36,691 bases of DNA from Bryobacterales bacterium (GTDB lineage: Bacteria; Acidobacteriota; Terriglobia; Bryobacterales; Bryobacteraceae): the NCBI GenBank assembly GCA_003170915.1, contig PMYB01000047.1, forward strand, positions 1 to 36,691. The letters run 5' to 3'. The notes under the pieces were generated by a model. That model was not told where the DNA came from, made no database searches, and saw only the letters and a list, made by a program, of their open reading frames with translations. Position 1 is the first letter of the stretch. Every line of letters starts with the position of its first letter. Positions 23,956 through 32,529 of this stretch are shown here, in pieces. The translations under genes were made by a program, and so were the position numbers.

Positions 23956-25128
23956 ATGTTTTCCTCCCGCTTCCACTGGGATTTCCGAACCAACCGCCTC
24001 ACCCAGGCGCTGGAGGCCAGGCGTCGCGACGGGGCGCGCATACTGGACCTCACCGAATCCAACCCCACGCGCGCCGGGCTGGTGTACCCGCCGGAAATTG
24101 TGCGCGCGTTCGACGACCCGCGCATGCTAGTCTACGAGCCTTCGCCCGCCGGCGCCGCCGAGGCCCGCGAAGCGGTAGCGTCTTACTACGAGGCGCGCGG
24201 CGAGCGCGTGGAAACGGGGCGCATCCTGCTCACGGCTAGCACCAGCGAAGCATATGCCTGGCTCTTCAAGCTGCTGAGCGACCCCGGCGACCACGTCCTG
24301 GTTCCCCGGCCTTCGTATCCGTTATTCGAGTTTCTGGCGAACCTGGAATCCGTCGAAGTGCGCCAGTACCCGCTGACCTACCATGGCGGCTGGGCCATCG
24401 ATCTGGACGCCCTCGCCGCCGCCATTTCCGAACGCACGCGCGCGGTGGTGCTGGTCAATCCGAACAACCCCACTGGCTCGTACGTGAAACGGGCGGAGTT
24501 GCAAACGCTCTCGCGGTTGTGCGCCCAGCGCCGGATCGCGCTGATTTCCGACGAGGTCTTCTCCGATTACGCGTTGGGGGAAGCCCCGGACGCGGAGCGC
24601 GTCCCGACGCTGGTGGGCGTCGAGGAGTGCCTGACATTTTCCATGAGCGGACTTTCGAAGGTCGCCGGGCTGCCGCAGATGAAGCTGGGCTGGATGGTGA
24701 CCAGCGGTCCGGCGAAGCTGCGGGCCGAAGCCATGGAGAAGCTGGAATGGATCGCCGACACGTACCTTTCCGTGAGCACGCCGGTGGCATGCGCGGCGGC
24801 GCGGCTGCTGGCCTCTGGCGTGTTGGTGCAACGCCAGATCCGCGAGCGGACGGCGGGCAACCTGGCGGTGGCGCGCGAGGCGCTCGCCGGGTCGGCGGCC
24901 GGCATTCTGGCGGTGGAAGGCGGCTGGTACATCGTGGTACAGATGCCGCGAATCCGCGGCGAAGAAGATTGGGCTGTTGAACTGCTCATTGAAGAGAGCG
25001 TCCTGACGCAGCCGGGCTTCTTCTACGATTTCGAATCGGAAGCGTTCCTGATCGTGAGCCTGCTCACGATGCCCGAGGTGTTCCGCGAAGGGATCGCGCG
25101 GCTGCGGCGCTACTGTGCGGCGGCGTAG
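23956..25128 (+). CDS. PLP-dependent class I/II aminotransferase
   Basis: 390 residues, fold-type I. Key segments are LDLTESNPTRAGL at the N-terminus, VLVNPNNPTGSYV (the Asn that contacts PLP), LISDEVFSDY (the Asp that pairs with the pyridine nitrogen, Tyr next to it) and SMSGLSKVAGLPQMKLGW with Schiff-base Lys235. This matches the aspartate/alanine aminotransferase superfamily, which exchanges amino groups between an amino acid and a 2-oxoacid in the cytoplasm. The exact substrate is not evident. ATG 23956 lies 2 bases after the stop of the preceding gene, suggesting co-transcription or read-through. Its 3' end overlaps the convergent peptidase gene by 19 bases. Confidence 0.9.
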   Translation: MFSSRFHWDFRTNRLTQALEARRRDGARILDLTESNPTRAGLVYPPEIVRAFDDPRMLVYEPSPAGAAEAREAVASYYEARGERVETGRILLTASTSEAYAWLFKLLSDPGDHVLVPRPSYPLFEFLANLESVEVRQYPLTYHGGWAIDLDALAAAISERTRAVVLVNPNNPTGSYVKRAELQTLSRLCAQRRIALISDEVFSDYALGEAPDAERVPTLVGVEECLTFSMSGLSKVAGLPQMKLGWMVTSGPAKLRAEAMEKLEWIADTYLSVSTPVACAAARLLASGVLVQRQIRERTAGNLAVAREALAGSAAGILAVEGGWYIVVQMPRIRGEEDWAVELLIEESVLTQPGFFYDFESEAFLIVSLLTMPEVFREGIARLRRYCAAA

Positions 25129-26207
25129 CCGTGCTTCCGCATGAGGTCCTTCACGGCGCCGATGGGGAGAGCCTCGATGGTCGTGCCGCCAAAACCGGTC
25201 GTCGTGGTGGCCTTGAAAAGGGAGTTGTAGATGGCCTCTTCGGTGGCTTCGACGGTGGCTTCAAACAGCGGTGTGATGGCATCGTCGGAGAAGGCCGTGC
25301 GCGTTGCCACCGAAAAGGCAATCGCGTACTCGCCGCTTCCGTTGCTGGCGGGAGATCCCGTGCGTGCGACGCCGAGCATGGCTCGTTTGGCCAGGCGCTT
25401 GAGCTGCCTGGATTCCAACGGGGCGTCGGTGGCCACCACGGCCATGACCGAGCCGTCGCCGTTCCGCCCGGAGAACATGTGCCGGTTCAGCTCCTTCCCC
25501 ACCGGCAAGCCATCGATGCTCAGCACGCCGCCGAAGTTGGTCTGCACCAGCACGCCCACGGTGTAGTTCACCGCGCCCACGGCGGCTACCCGCGAGGAAG
25601 TCCCGATGCCTCCCTTGAAGCCGAAAGCTACGGTTCCCGTGCCGGCTCCCACCGAGCCCTCTTCGACCGCCCCGCCGGCGGCCTTGGCCAGCGCTTCCAG
25701 CACGTGGCTCTTCTGAACGTGCATGCCGCGGATGTCGTTCAGAGTGCCGTCATTGGTTTCGCCCACCACGACGTTCACCGAGCGCACGTTCTCATTTCCC
25801 TTTTGGCCGAGCACGTACTCCGCAAGGGCCTCGGCCGCGCGCCACACGGAAAGCGTGTTGGTGAGGACGATGGGAGACTCGATGACGCCCAATTCGTCGA
25901 TCTGCGTGCTGCCGATCAGCTTTCCGAAACCGTTTCCGGCGTAAACCGCCGCCGGCACTTTCCGCTGGAAGATGTTCCCGTCATGGGGAAGGATGGCGGT
26001 GACACCGGTTCGCACGCTATCGCCGATTCGCAGAGTGACGTGGCCGACCTTGACGCCCTCGACGTCGGTGATCGCATTGAGCTTGCCGGTTGGTAGCACG
26101 CCCGGCTGAATGCCGAGATCGCGCGCGCGGACCCGAGACTCGGAAGCCTGCTGGGCCCGCGCGCCGAGAACTAAAGCGAGCAGCGCGATCAAAGCTCGGA
26201 TCTTCAT
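25110..26207 (-). CDS. DmpA/BapA-type P1-family aminopeptidase (S58), secreted
   Basis: 365 residues. A signal peptide (MKIRALIALLALVLGARA) is followed by the S58 fold: LNAITDVEGVKVGHVTL, PAAVYAGNGFGKLIGSTQID, VVVGETNDGTLNDI, GSVGAGTGTVAFGFKGGIGT. The self-cleavage site is expected before Ser253 in NGDGSVMAVVATDAPL, where DmpA and beta-aminopeptidases cut between Gly and Ser to free the N-terminal nucleophile of the beta subunit. Likely role: release of N-terminal residues, possibly D- or beta-amino acids, from peptides in the periplasm. No strong ribosome binding site precedes ATG 26207. The 3' end overlaps the aminotransferase gene by 19 bases in convergent orientation. The receptor gene at 26252-29539 is upstream on the same strand, with 44 bp between, so they may be co-transcribed. 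Confidence 0.9.
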   Translation of the reverse strand: MKIRALIALLALVLGARAQQASESRVRARDLGIQPGVLPTGKLNAITDVEGVKVGHVTLRIGDSVRTGVTAILPHDGNIFQRKVPAAVYAGNGFGKLIGSTQIDELGVIESPIVLTNTLSVWRAAEALAEYVLGQKGNENVRSVNVVVGETNDGTLNDIRGMHVQKSHVLEALAKAAGGAVEEGSVGAGTGTVAFGFKGGIGTSSRVAAVGAVNYTVGVLVQTNFGGVLSIDGLPVGKELNRHMFSGRNGDGSVMAVVATDAPLESRQLKRLAKRAMLGVARTGSPASNGSGEYAIAFSVATRTAFSDDAITPLFEATVEATEEAIYNSLFKATTTTGFGGTTIEALPIGAVKDLMRKHGYAAAQ

Positions 26208-26251
26208 GAGTCAACGTTTGCCGACTCTCCGAGCATAGACCATACGCCAGA

Positions 26252-29200
26252 TCAGAAGTTGAGCCGCAGCGAAAGCTGAAACTGGCGGTTGGTGCCGAGG
26301 CCGACCTGGTTGGACACCGTGGAGGTAAGCGCGCCGAAGTTGCCGCCGGCTGAGGAGCTAGTGTACGCCTGACCGGGTTGCAGGGTTCCGGTCGCGTCCG
26401 CCAACCGGGGAGTGCTGCCGCCCGGCGTCGCGAAGACCGCCTTGTTGAGAATGTTGTAGCACTCCGCGCGGAACTCGAAATTGGTCTTTTCCGTGACGGG
26501 GAATTTCTTGGATAGAGTAAAGTCCAACTGGCTGATGCCGGGGCCACGCAGCGCGTTGCGGCCGAGGTTGCCGAAGGTGCCCGGCTGCGGAACCGCGAAG
26601 GCAGCCGGGTTGACCCACAGCGTGCCGCCATTCACGATATAAGGGTTCACGCCAGGAACCAGATCCGGGCGCCGCGTGTTGCGGCTGCTGCCGCCGCCGG
26701 GGACGTTGACGATCGGCGTGGTCTGTACCACGCCACCCGTAACCACTGGGCTCGCGGTGATAGCCCCCGTCAACTTGTTCTTATAGACGATATCGGGCCG
26801 CGTGATCAGGACTTCGACGGGAAGGCCGCTCCGAGCATTCGCCAAGCCACCGACCTGCCAGTTGCCCAGGAGCGCTTTCGCGAGCGGGCTGAAGTTCGAG
26901 CCGAATTTCTTGCCTCCGCCTACCGGCAGCTCGTAGAGTGCGCTGAAATTGAAGCTCTGGCGGACGTCGGATTGGTTGTCCCCGTAATCCGCCGAAAAGC
27001 TGTAGTTATTGGCGGCAGTGCGGGCGTCGTTGGAGCCGTTCGTGTCACCGATGCTGTGCGACCACACGTATTGCGCGTCCAGGCTCAGCCCGTGGGCGAA
27101 GCGCCGGTTCAAGGTCATCTGCAGACCGTCATAGTGGTCGGTGCCACCGCTGGTCTTGACGTCGATTTCCGCATACTGGTTGGTGAACTCGCGCACCGCC
27201 GTGCCCGCCCCGGTTGTGGGATCCATGGTCACGCCGATGATCTTGTTAGTGATACCCCGCAAAAACAAATTTCGCCCCTGGCTGCCCACATACGCAACTG
27301 TCAGAATGGTATTGGACGGCAGTTCCTGCTCGACTGATGCGGAGTATTGAAGAATCTTTTCCGGAATTGTGTACCCGGGTGCGTAGGCGCGGGGCTGGAA
27401 CTGCAGGTTCGGATCGTTGATGTTGTAGTTGGAGTAGATACTTTGCGGGTTCAGCGGGTAGGCCAGCAGCGGGCCGCTGGTGAGGGTCCGGTTCAGGCGG
27501 TCGTTCACCGCCGGCTGGATCTGGTCTTCGCCCTGTCCAGGACCGTAGTAATAGCCCGCGCCGACGCGCAACACCGTCCGGTTCGCGAACTTCTCTGGAG
27601 ACCAGCTAAACGCCAGGCGCGGGCCAAAGTTCTTTGTGGACATTTTATACCAGTCGCCGCTGTAATTGGGAATCAGCCTGCCGGTGGTGGTGTCAAAGAA
27701 ATCGACTTTATTGTTTACCTCATTGAGCGGAGAGTAATACTCGTAGCGCAACCCGTAGTTCATCGTGAGGTTGGGGCGAATCTTCCACTGGTCCTCGAAG
27801 TAACCGATGTAATATATCTGCCGCATGTCCTCGAAGCCTGACTTGCCTGTGAAAGGGCTCAAAGCGCTGCTGTCACCGTTGAACTGGATCTGTTGCGGAA
27901 GATCGGCCAGGAAGTTTGTAATGTTCGAGAACGTGTAGGTCGTACCTCCGAGGTATGCCGTCACCATCCGGATTGGGCGAAGCTCGACGCCGAACTTCAG
28001 GCTGTGACTGCCGCGAATCACAATCAGGTTGTCGATGAATGACAAGGAATAATTGGTGAACGGCGCACCGCGTCCGTTGAGGGCACTGCTCAGGCGCAAC
28101 TGACCAGTCGGCGAGGAGATACCGGCTGCACCTCCCAGTCCGGCAACGCCGCCCAAGGCTACCGTGCCTGAGAGACTGAGAGTGACACCGGTCAGATCCA
28201 CGCCGGGCACTTGTGGAGCGGTGGCGTTCACGCGACTCTTGGCCCCGTTGAACCCAAACTTGGTTTCGTTGACGACGCTGGGTGAAAGCATCTGGTTGAA
28301 AGCCACTACCAGGTTCTGTGGAACCGCGGTTTCGGTCAGGTAGCTGAGGCTGGAGTTCTGCGTGATGAGGCCGTAGCCCTGATCGCGGTTGTAGCGCGCG
28401 AACATCCTGTACTTGTCGCTAAAGAGATAATCGAAACGGACATTTCCCGAATCTTCATTGACGGAGCCGGGACCCTGAACGACAGCTATGTCGAACAGGG
28501 GACTCGAAGAAGCGAATTGGCCCTTCGGGAATGCCCCCTGAAGCGGTTTGATGGCCGGCACCGCCTGCGCCCAGGCTGTCGCGCTCGGCGTGGTCTCGAC
28601 AAATGGAGAGGAAGTCCTCTGCCGCAACCCTTCGTAGCCGGCGAAGAAGAAAGCCTTGTCCTTGACGATGGGACCGCCAAGGGAGCCGCCGAATTGATTC
28701 AGCCGTAGAATCGAGGGGCTGGCGCCGTCGAAGAAGTTGCGCGCGTCCAGCGCGTCGTTGCGGACGTACTCAAATACGCTGCCATGGTACGCATTGCCGC
28801 CACTCTTGGTGCTGACGCTGATTTGCCCGCCGGATCCTGTGCCGAACTCCGCGGGGTAATTGTTCGATTCCACGCGGAACTCCTGCACGTTCTCCAGGCT
28901 GGATTGCAGCCTGAACACCCCCGTGACCTCACCGTTGAAATCGCCGGGGTTGTTGCTGATGACTCCACCGGCTTCAACGCCGTCCAACCGGATGGCGTTC
29001 TCCTCGTTCGACCGGCCGTTGAAGCGAATGTCGTCGAAGGTCCCGGATCCGAAGTTGGACGCGCCCGGCGCCATCAGATAAAGTTGCGAAACCTGCCGGC
29101 CGTTAATGGGCAGTTCCGCGACTTCGCGCGAGCTGATATTTGCCCCAACAACGGCTGAGCTAACGTCCACAACTGCCAACTCGCCGCCGGACACCACCAC

Positions 29201-29539
29201 TTCGGTGCTGAGGGCAGCAGGCTGCATGATGACGTTGACAGTGCGCTCTTGTCCCACCTGAACAGGGATGCCGGTGTATTGGGCGGGGGCCATGCCATTG
29301 ACTTCCACCGTCAGCGAGTACTGGGACGGCAGCAACTGAGGCACAACGTACTGACCATGCTCGTTGGCAGTAACCTTCTGGCTCTGGCCGGTCTTTTCAT
29401 TCTTTACCGCGACCGAGGCGGCCGGAATCACAGCGCCCGAAGAGTCGGTAATGGTACCAACGATGCGGGCGGCTTGGCCATGGAGCAGCGGCAGAGCCAT
29501 AACCCCTAGCAGCGTAAAGCGTAGCATTCTGGTTGTCAT
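26252..29539 (-). CDS. Oar-like TonB-dependent receptor, intact
   Basis: 1095 residues. A signal peptide (to about HGQA) is followed by a carboxypeptidase-regulatory domain (~23-105: GTITDSSGAVIPAASVAVKN, GQYVVPQLLPSQYSLTVEV), then the plug (~120-250: ISSREVAELPINGRQVSQL, IRLDGVEAGGVISNNPGDF, EFRVESNNYPAEFGTGSGG) and a large beta-barrel ending in QLSLRLNF with a C-terminal aromatic. This is the standard architecture of acidobacterial Oar/SusC-like receptors, thought to import or handle oligosaccharides or peptides through TonB energy. It provides the reference for the broken copies at 16161 and 18764. The DmpA-like peptidase follows 44 bases downstream and the GH106-like gene lies upstream on the same strand. 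Substrate unknown. Confidence 0.92.
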   Translation of the reverse strand: MTTRMLRFTLLGVMALPLLHGQAARIVGTITDSSGAVIPAASVAVKNEKTGQSQKVTANEHGQYVVPQLLPSQYSLTVEVNGMAPAQYTGIPVQVGQERTVNVIMQPAALSTEVVVSGGELAVVDVSSAVVGANISSREVAELPINGRQVSQLYLMAPGASNFGSGTFDDIRFNGRSNEENAIRLDGVEAGGVISNNPGDFNGEVTGVFRLQSSLENVQEFRVESNNYPAEFGTGSGGQISVSTKSGGNAYHGSVFEYVRNDALDARNFFDGASPSILRLNQFGGSLGGPIVKDKAFFFAGYEGLRQRTSSPFVETTPSATAWAQAVPAIKPLQGAFPKGQFASSSPLFDIAVVQGPGSVNEDSGNVRFDYLFSDKYRMFARYNRDQGYGLITQNSSLSYLTETAVPQNLVVAFNQMLSPSVVNETKFGFNGAKSRVNATAPQVPGVDLTGVTLSLSGTVALGGVAGLGGAAGISSPTGQLRLSSALNGRGAPFTNYSLSFIDNLIVIRGSHSLKFGVELRPIRMVTAYLGGTTYTFSNITNFLADLPQQIQFNGDSSALSPFTGKSGFEDMRQIYYIGYFEDQWKIRPNLTMNYGLRYEYYSPLNEVNNKVDFFDTTTGRLIPNYSGDWYKMSTKNFGPRLAFSWSPEKFANRTVLRVGAGYYYGPGQGEDQIQPAVNDRLNRTLTSGPLLAYPLNPQSIYSNYNINDPNLQFQPRAYAPGYTIPEKILQYSASVEQELPSNTILTVAYVGSQGRNLFLRGITNKIIGVTMDPTTGAGTAVREFTNQYAEIDVKTSGGTDHYDGLQMTLNRRFAHGLSLDAQYVWSHSIGDTNGSNDARTAANNYSFSADYGDNQSDVRQSFNFSALYELPVGGGKKFGSNFSPLAKALLGNWQVGGLANARSGLPVEVLITRPDIVYKNKLTGAITASPVVTGGVVQTTPIVNVPGGGSSRNTRRPDLVPGVNPYIVNGGTLWVNPAAFAVPQPGTFGNLGRNALRGPGISQLDFTLSKKFPVTEKTNFEFRAECYNILNKAVFATPGGSTPRLADATGTLQPGQAYTSSSAGGNFGALTSTVSNQVGLGTNRQFQLSLRLNF

Positions 29540-29619
29540 TCCGCTTCAAGTTACCGGATGGACGTTACAAAGGTGTGAACGTTTGGTAAAGAATCGGATG
29601 AGGAACACCGGCTTCGGGG

Positions 29620-29671
29620 AATCGAATCACCCGGCGTGCATTTCGGGTTTTTCCGTGCGTGCGAGTTCGCC
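29620..29671. repeat. 52-bp direct repeat, copy A: decayed copy of a neighbouring gene end
   Basis: It matches 32116-32167 at 46 of 52 positions, all six differences being transitions. On the minus strand it reads GELARTEKPEMHAG-stop, against GELARAEESETHAG-stop in the gene at 32123-32503. It begins at the last base of the stop codon of the GH106-like gene and lies in non-coding DNA. Confidence 0.85.
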
Positions 29672-32064
29672 TACTCCTGCACGTAGAACGTGGCCGTCAC
29701 TGGCGGCAGCGTCAGGTGGAGCGTAGTCACCGCTTCCGAGCCCGATTCGCCCTCCTGGAGTTCCGCTTTCTGCCGCTCGCCCGTGTGCGGATTCCAGATC
29801 GTCAGGTTCTTCCTGCCCCGCAGCACTACCTTCGTATCCACCGGCGTGTCCTGCGAATTAGAGAAAAAGTAGATGTCCTTGCCGTCTTTCACTTTGTGGA
29901 TGTACGTCAGGGCGCCATTGTAAGCGCTCCCCATCTTTACCGGCCATGCCGGGGCCTGTTGCACCTCCACGTCCCGAATCGGGAGGGCTTCCTTCAGGAC
30001 GGCACTGACCATGTTCGCGTCCGGCTGCGGCAGGAAGAACGCCTTTCCGCCCGCCGCGTTCGGATGGACGAAGCAGGTTTTGAAATCGTCGGTGAACGCG
30101 CGGATCTCCGCCGTCATCGGTTTCTTGTCCGGCATCCCAAAGACTTCCTCGACGATGCTCCGCACCTCGTCGTCCTGCTTGAGTTCGGTGCCTCTGGCGG
30201 GTAGCTTGCGGGTGGCGATGACGATTCCCCCGGAACGGTAGAATTCCTGCATCTTCCTGGCTGAAGCCAGCGAAACTGTGTCGCCGCCCGGAACCACCAG
30301 GACGCGGAACTCCTCCCGGTTCTCCTGGTTGTCGAACACCAGCCGGCCTTTGTCGATGATGGTCCGGCCTTCGAGCACCTCGGGGTGCAGGTAGGTGTAA
30401 TCCACTCGAATTCCCCGGAAGAGGAGTTCGCCGAGATCCATGTAGTCGATCTCCGGCGGCAGGACCCCGCCTTCCAGGGCATAATAGAAGTCCGTCGAGC
30501 TGCCCAGCCGCCGGGTGGCGCTGGTCGCCGGGGTGGCGAACGCGTAAGCCGACTGAAGCGCAGCGATCGGATACAACACCGCGACGTCCGCCACGTGCCT
30601 TCCGTGCCGCAACAGGTAGCTCAGGCGCCCAATGAAGCGCCCCATCTCGGCGCCGGGTTCCTCGGGACCTTCCCCGCCCTGCTGGTTTGGCCCCAGAGTC
30701 CATGTGTCTTTCCGCGAGCGGTTTCCAATCTGGAGGCTGACGCCCATCGCGAATTGATCCATCGCCGTCTTGTACACGGTCTTCTTGTCGAGTTGGCGGT
30801 ACGCCGCATACGTCTCGGCCATGACCAGCGGCTTGTCCCAGTTAAATGCGGAAGAAGTCACAATCTTATAAGAGACGTTGGTGCGGCCCAGAAGCCAGAT
30901 GTCGTCGACGCCTGGAATCTGCTGATGCTTGAAGACCTTCATCAGGTCGCCCGTGGTGGGGACTGGATTCCGCGATTCTTCCTGGTCCTGGTGGCCCGCC
31001 ATGTCGATGCCGTGCGCGGCGCACCAGGCCGCGATCCGCCCGATAAAGTTGTCGGCGTACAAATCGGCGCGGTAGCCGAAAAGCGCGTTGCGCGCGGCAG
31101 CGGTCTCCGGGCCGATGTCGTACCAGAGAGCCGGATAGTACTTCATGGCCGAGTAGCCGTATTTCTTCTGGAAGCCCTGGTTGAAACCCGGCGTCCATGT
31201 GCGGCCGCTCACGTGGTGCAACGCCGGCTCGTCGTAAAAGGTCATCTTAATGACCTTCCCAAAGTACTCCTTAAAATTGGCGTAGTATTTGTCGTAAGTG
31301 ATTTCGATGAACTTATCCACCGCACCCGCGTCGAGATAGTCGCAAAGGCCGCGCCGGAAAGCCGGATCCAGGTAAAAGACCATGAGCTTCCAGTTTCCCT
31401 TGGGAGCCTCGACCGCGACCGTGTTCTGGGCCGTCTTCCGATCGCTGACGTCGATGCGCTCATAGGTGCCCATGTTCATCAGGACCGCGCCGATGTATAT
31501 GCCCTCGGAAATGGGAATGGCGACCTCCACCCTTGCGGGTCCCGCCACGTCTTTCTCGACCTTCTCCAGGCTCTTGGCGGCGTCCTTGGGATACTTCGAA
31601 TAGAACAGGCCCCCCGCCGTACCGGTCGGGAACTGGACTTCGTCGTAGAGAACGCTCATCGGGAAATTGTTTTTCTGGCCCTCCTCGATGGCGATCCGGT
31701 AAAACTTGAAGTACTCGTCGCTGAGGTAAGCTACTCCGTTGTTGTTCGGCCTGCGCCCGGACGCTTTGAAGTACTCTTGGGAGAGGTTGGTCGTGGCGTT
31801 GCGGTCGGGAGTCATCATGAACCCGCCGTACGCGCCGGTTTGAGCGGCCTCCCGGATAGCGGCGGCGATGCCCGCCTCGGAGAGGCTGCTCATGTCGAAG
31901 TTGTACCAACGGTGGCCCCGGTACTCGCCCGGCGGGTCTTTGAAGACGCTGTAATCGATTTTCAGATCGGCGGGATTTTGACTTCTCGGCCCCAGCGCCT
32001 GCGACCATAACAGGAGCGGCGCGGCCAATGACAACGCGGCTAGAATGGGACGGGTCTTATTCAC
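29671..32064 (-). CDS. GH106-like glycoside hydrolase (alpha-L-rhamnosidase-type), secreted
   Basis: 797 residues from GTG 32064, with GGGGAGG 5 bases before. The signal peptide spans about 1-22 (LAALSLAAPLLLWSQA). The segment FKDPPGEYRGHRWYNFDMSSLSEAGIAAAIREAAQTGAYGGFMM follows the GH106 pattern in which the mature protein starts with a PP-x-E-x-R motif, a TIM barrel strand and a G-GGF turn. FYDEPALHH, HGIDMAGHQDQEES and KPLVMAETYAAYR carry Asp/Glu residues suited to a barrel active site. The C-terminal ~250 residues form a glutamine-amidotransferase-like and beta-sandwich part. It is shorter than characterised rhamnosidases (about 1000-1100 residues), so the substrate is open. It is flanked by the two copies of a 52-bp repeat. 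Confidence 0.72.
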   Translation of the reverse strand: MNKTRPILAALSLAAPLLLWSQALGPRSQNPADLKIDYSVFKDPPGEYRGHRWYNFDMSSLSEAGIAAAIREAAQTGAYGGFMMTPDRNATTNLSQEYFKASGRRPNNNGVAYLSDEYFKFYRIAIEEGQKNNFPMSVLYDEVQFPTGTAGGLFYSKYPKDAAKSLEKVEKDVAGPARVEVAIPISEGIYIGAVLMNMGTYERIDVSDRKTAQNTVAVEAPKGNWKLMVFYLDPAFRRGLCDYLDAGAVDKFIEITYDKYYANFKEYFGKVIKMTFYDEPALHHVSGRTWTPGFNQGFQKKYGYSAMKYYPALWYDIGPETAAARNALFGYRADLYADNFIGRIAAWCAAHGIDMAGHQDQEESRNPVPTTGDLMKVFKHQQIPGVDDIWLLGRTNVSYKIVTSSAFNWDKPLVMAETYAAYRQLDKKTVYKTAMDQFAMGVSLQIGNRSRKDTWTLGPNQQGGEGPEEPGAEMGRFIGRLSYLLRHGRHVADVAVLYPIAALQSAYAFATPATSATRRLGSSTDFYYALEGGVLPPEIDYMDLGELLFRGIRVDYTYLHPEVLEGRTIIDKGRLVFDNQENREEFRVLVVPGGDTVSLASARKMQEFYRSGGIVIATRKLPARGTELKQDDEVRSIVEEVFGMPDKKPMTAEIRAFTDDFKTCFVHPNAAGGKAFFLPQPDANMVSAVLKEALPIRDVEVQQAPAWPVKMGSAYNGALTYIHKVKDGKDIYFFSNSQDTPVDTKVVLRGRKNLTIWNPHTGERQKAELQEGESGSEAVTTLHLTLPPVTATFYVQE

Positions 32065-32115
32065 AAGTCCTCCCCTGGACCTTATTCTAGCCTGAGAAGG
32101 CCGCCCATCGGGGTG

Positions 32116-32167
32116 AATCGGATCACCCGGCGTGCGTTTCGGATTCTTCCGCGCGCGCGAGTTCGCC
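32116..32167. repeat. 52-bp direct repeat, copy B: 3' end of the small unknown gene
   Basis: It covers the last 14 codons and stop of the gene at 32123-32503 plus 7 bases after it. This copy is coding and is presumably the source of copy A at 29620-29671, 2.5 kb away on the other side of the GH106-like gene. Confidence 0.85.
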
Positions 32168-32503
32168 GGCGTAGCGCTTCAGATCCGCGGGCATGACGGT
32201 GACGAGGTCTTTCTCCATGTCCTCGCCGGTCTCGATCGCGTGCAGCAGGTGCAGGGCCGCCAGGCGCGCGCACCAGGGGTCGTCCATGTCGCGGCCGGTC
32301 TCGCGGCTCAGGTCGAGGAGGCTGGCGTGGGGAAGCGCGATGGTCTTTTCGGACCGCCCGCCGTTGTCATCCGTCAGAATGAACTTCACATCCACGGTGT
32401 CGGCGTTGCGCAGCGAGATGGCGGTTTGCAGCCATTTGAACATCACCTGGAACTTGCGGCCGAAAGGATCGGGTCCGGCTTCGAACTCGCGGAAACTGAG
32501 CAT
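32123..32503 (-). CDS. Conserved-looking small cytoplasmic protein of unknown function
   Basis: 126 residues, no signal peptide or membrane segment. The N-terminal half is a likely beta-sheet (FQVMFKWLQTAISLRNADTV, DVKFILTDDNGGRSEKTIAL); the C-terminal half is helical and acidic (LDLSRETGRDMDDPWCARLA, LHLLHAIETGEDMEKDLVTV). I do not recognise a family. The ATG at 32503 is only 20-26 bases from the divergent alcohol dehydrogenase start, so the promoters must overlap the neighbouring coding regions or be very compact. A TGTAAAAT sequence upstream on the minus strand could be its -10. The last 14 codons are duplicated beyond the GH106-like gene. Confidence 0.72.
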   Translation of the reverse strand: MLSFREFEAGPDPFGRKFQVMFKWLQTAISLRNADTVDVKFILTDDNGGRSEKTIALPHASLLDLSRETGRDMDDPWCARLAALHLLHAIETGEDMEKDLVTVMPADLKRYAGELARAEESETHAG

Positions 32504-32529
32504 CTCTCGCTATTTTACAATGAGTGGAG

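Noticed and set aside
29620-32167. GH106-like gene plus repeats as an active transposon
   Set aside because: The 52-bp repeats are direct, not inverted, and derive from a gene end; no transposase lies between them.
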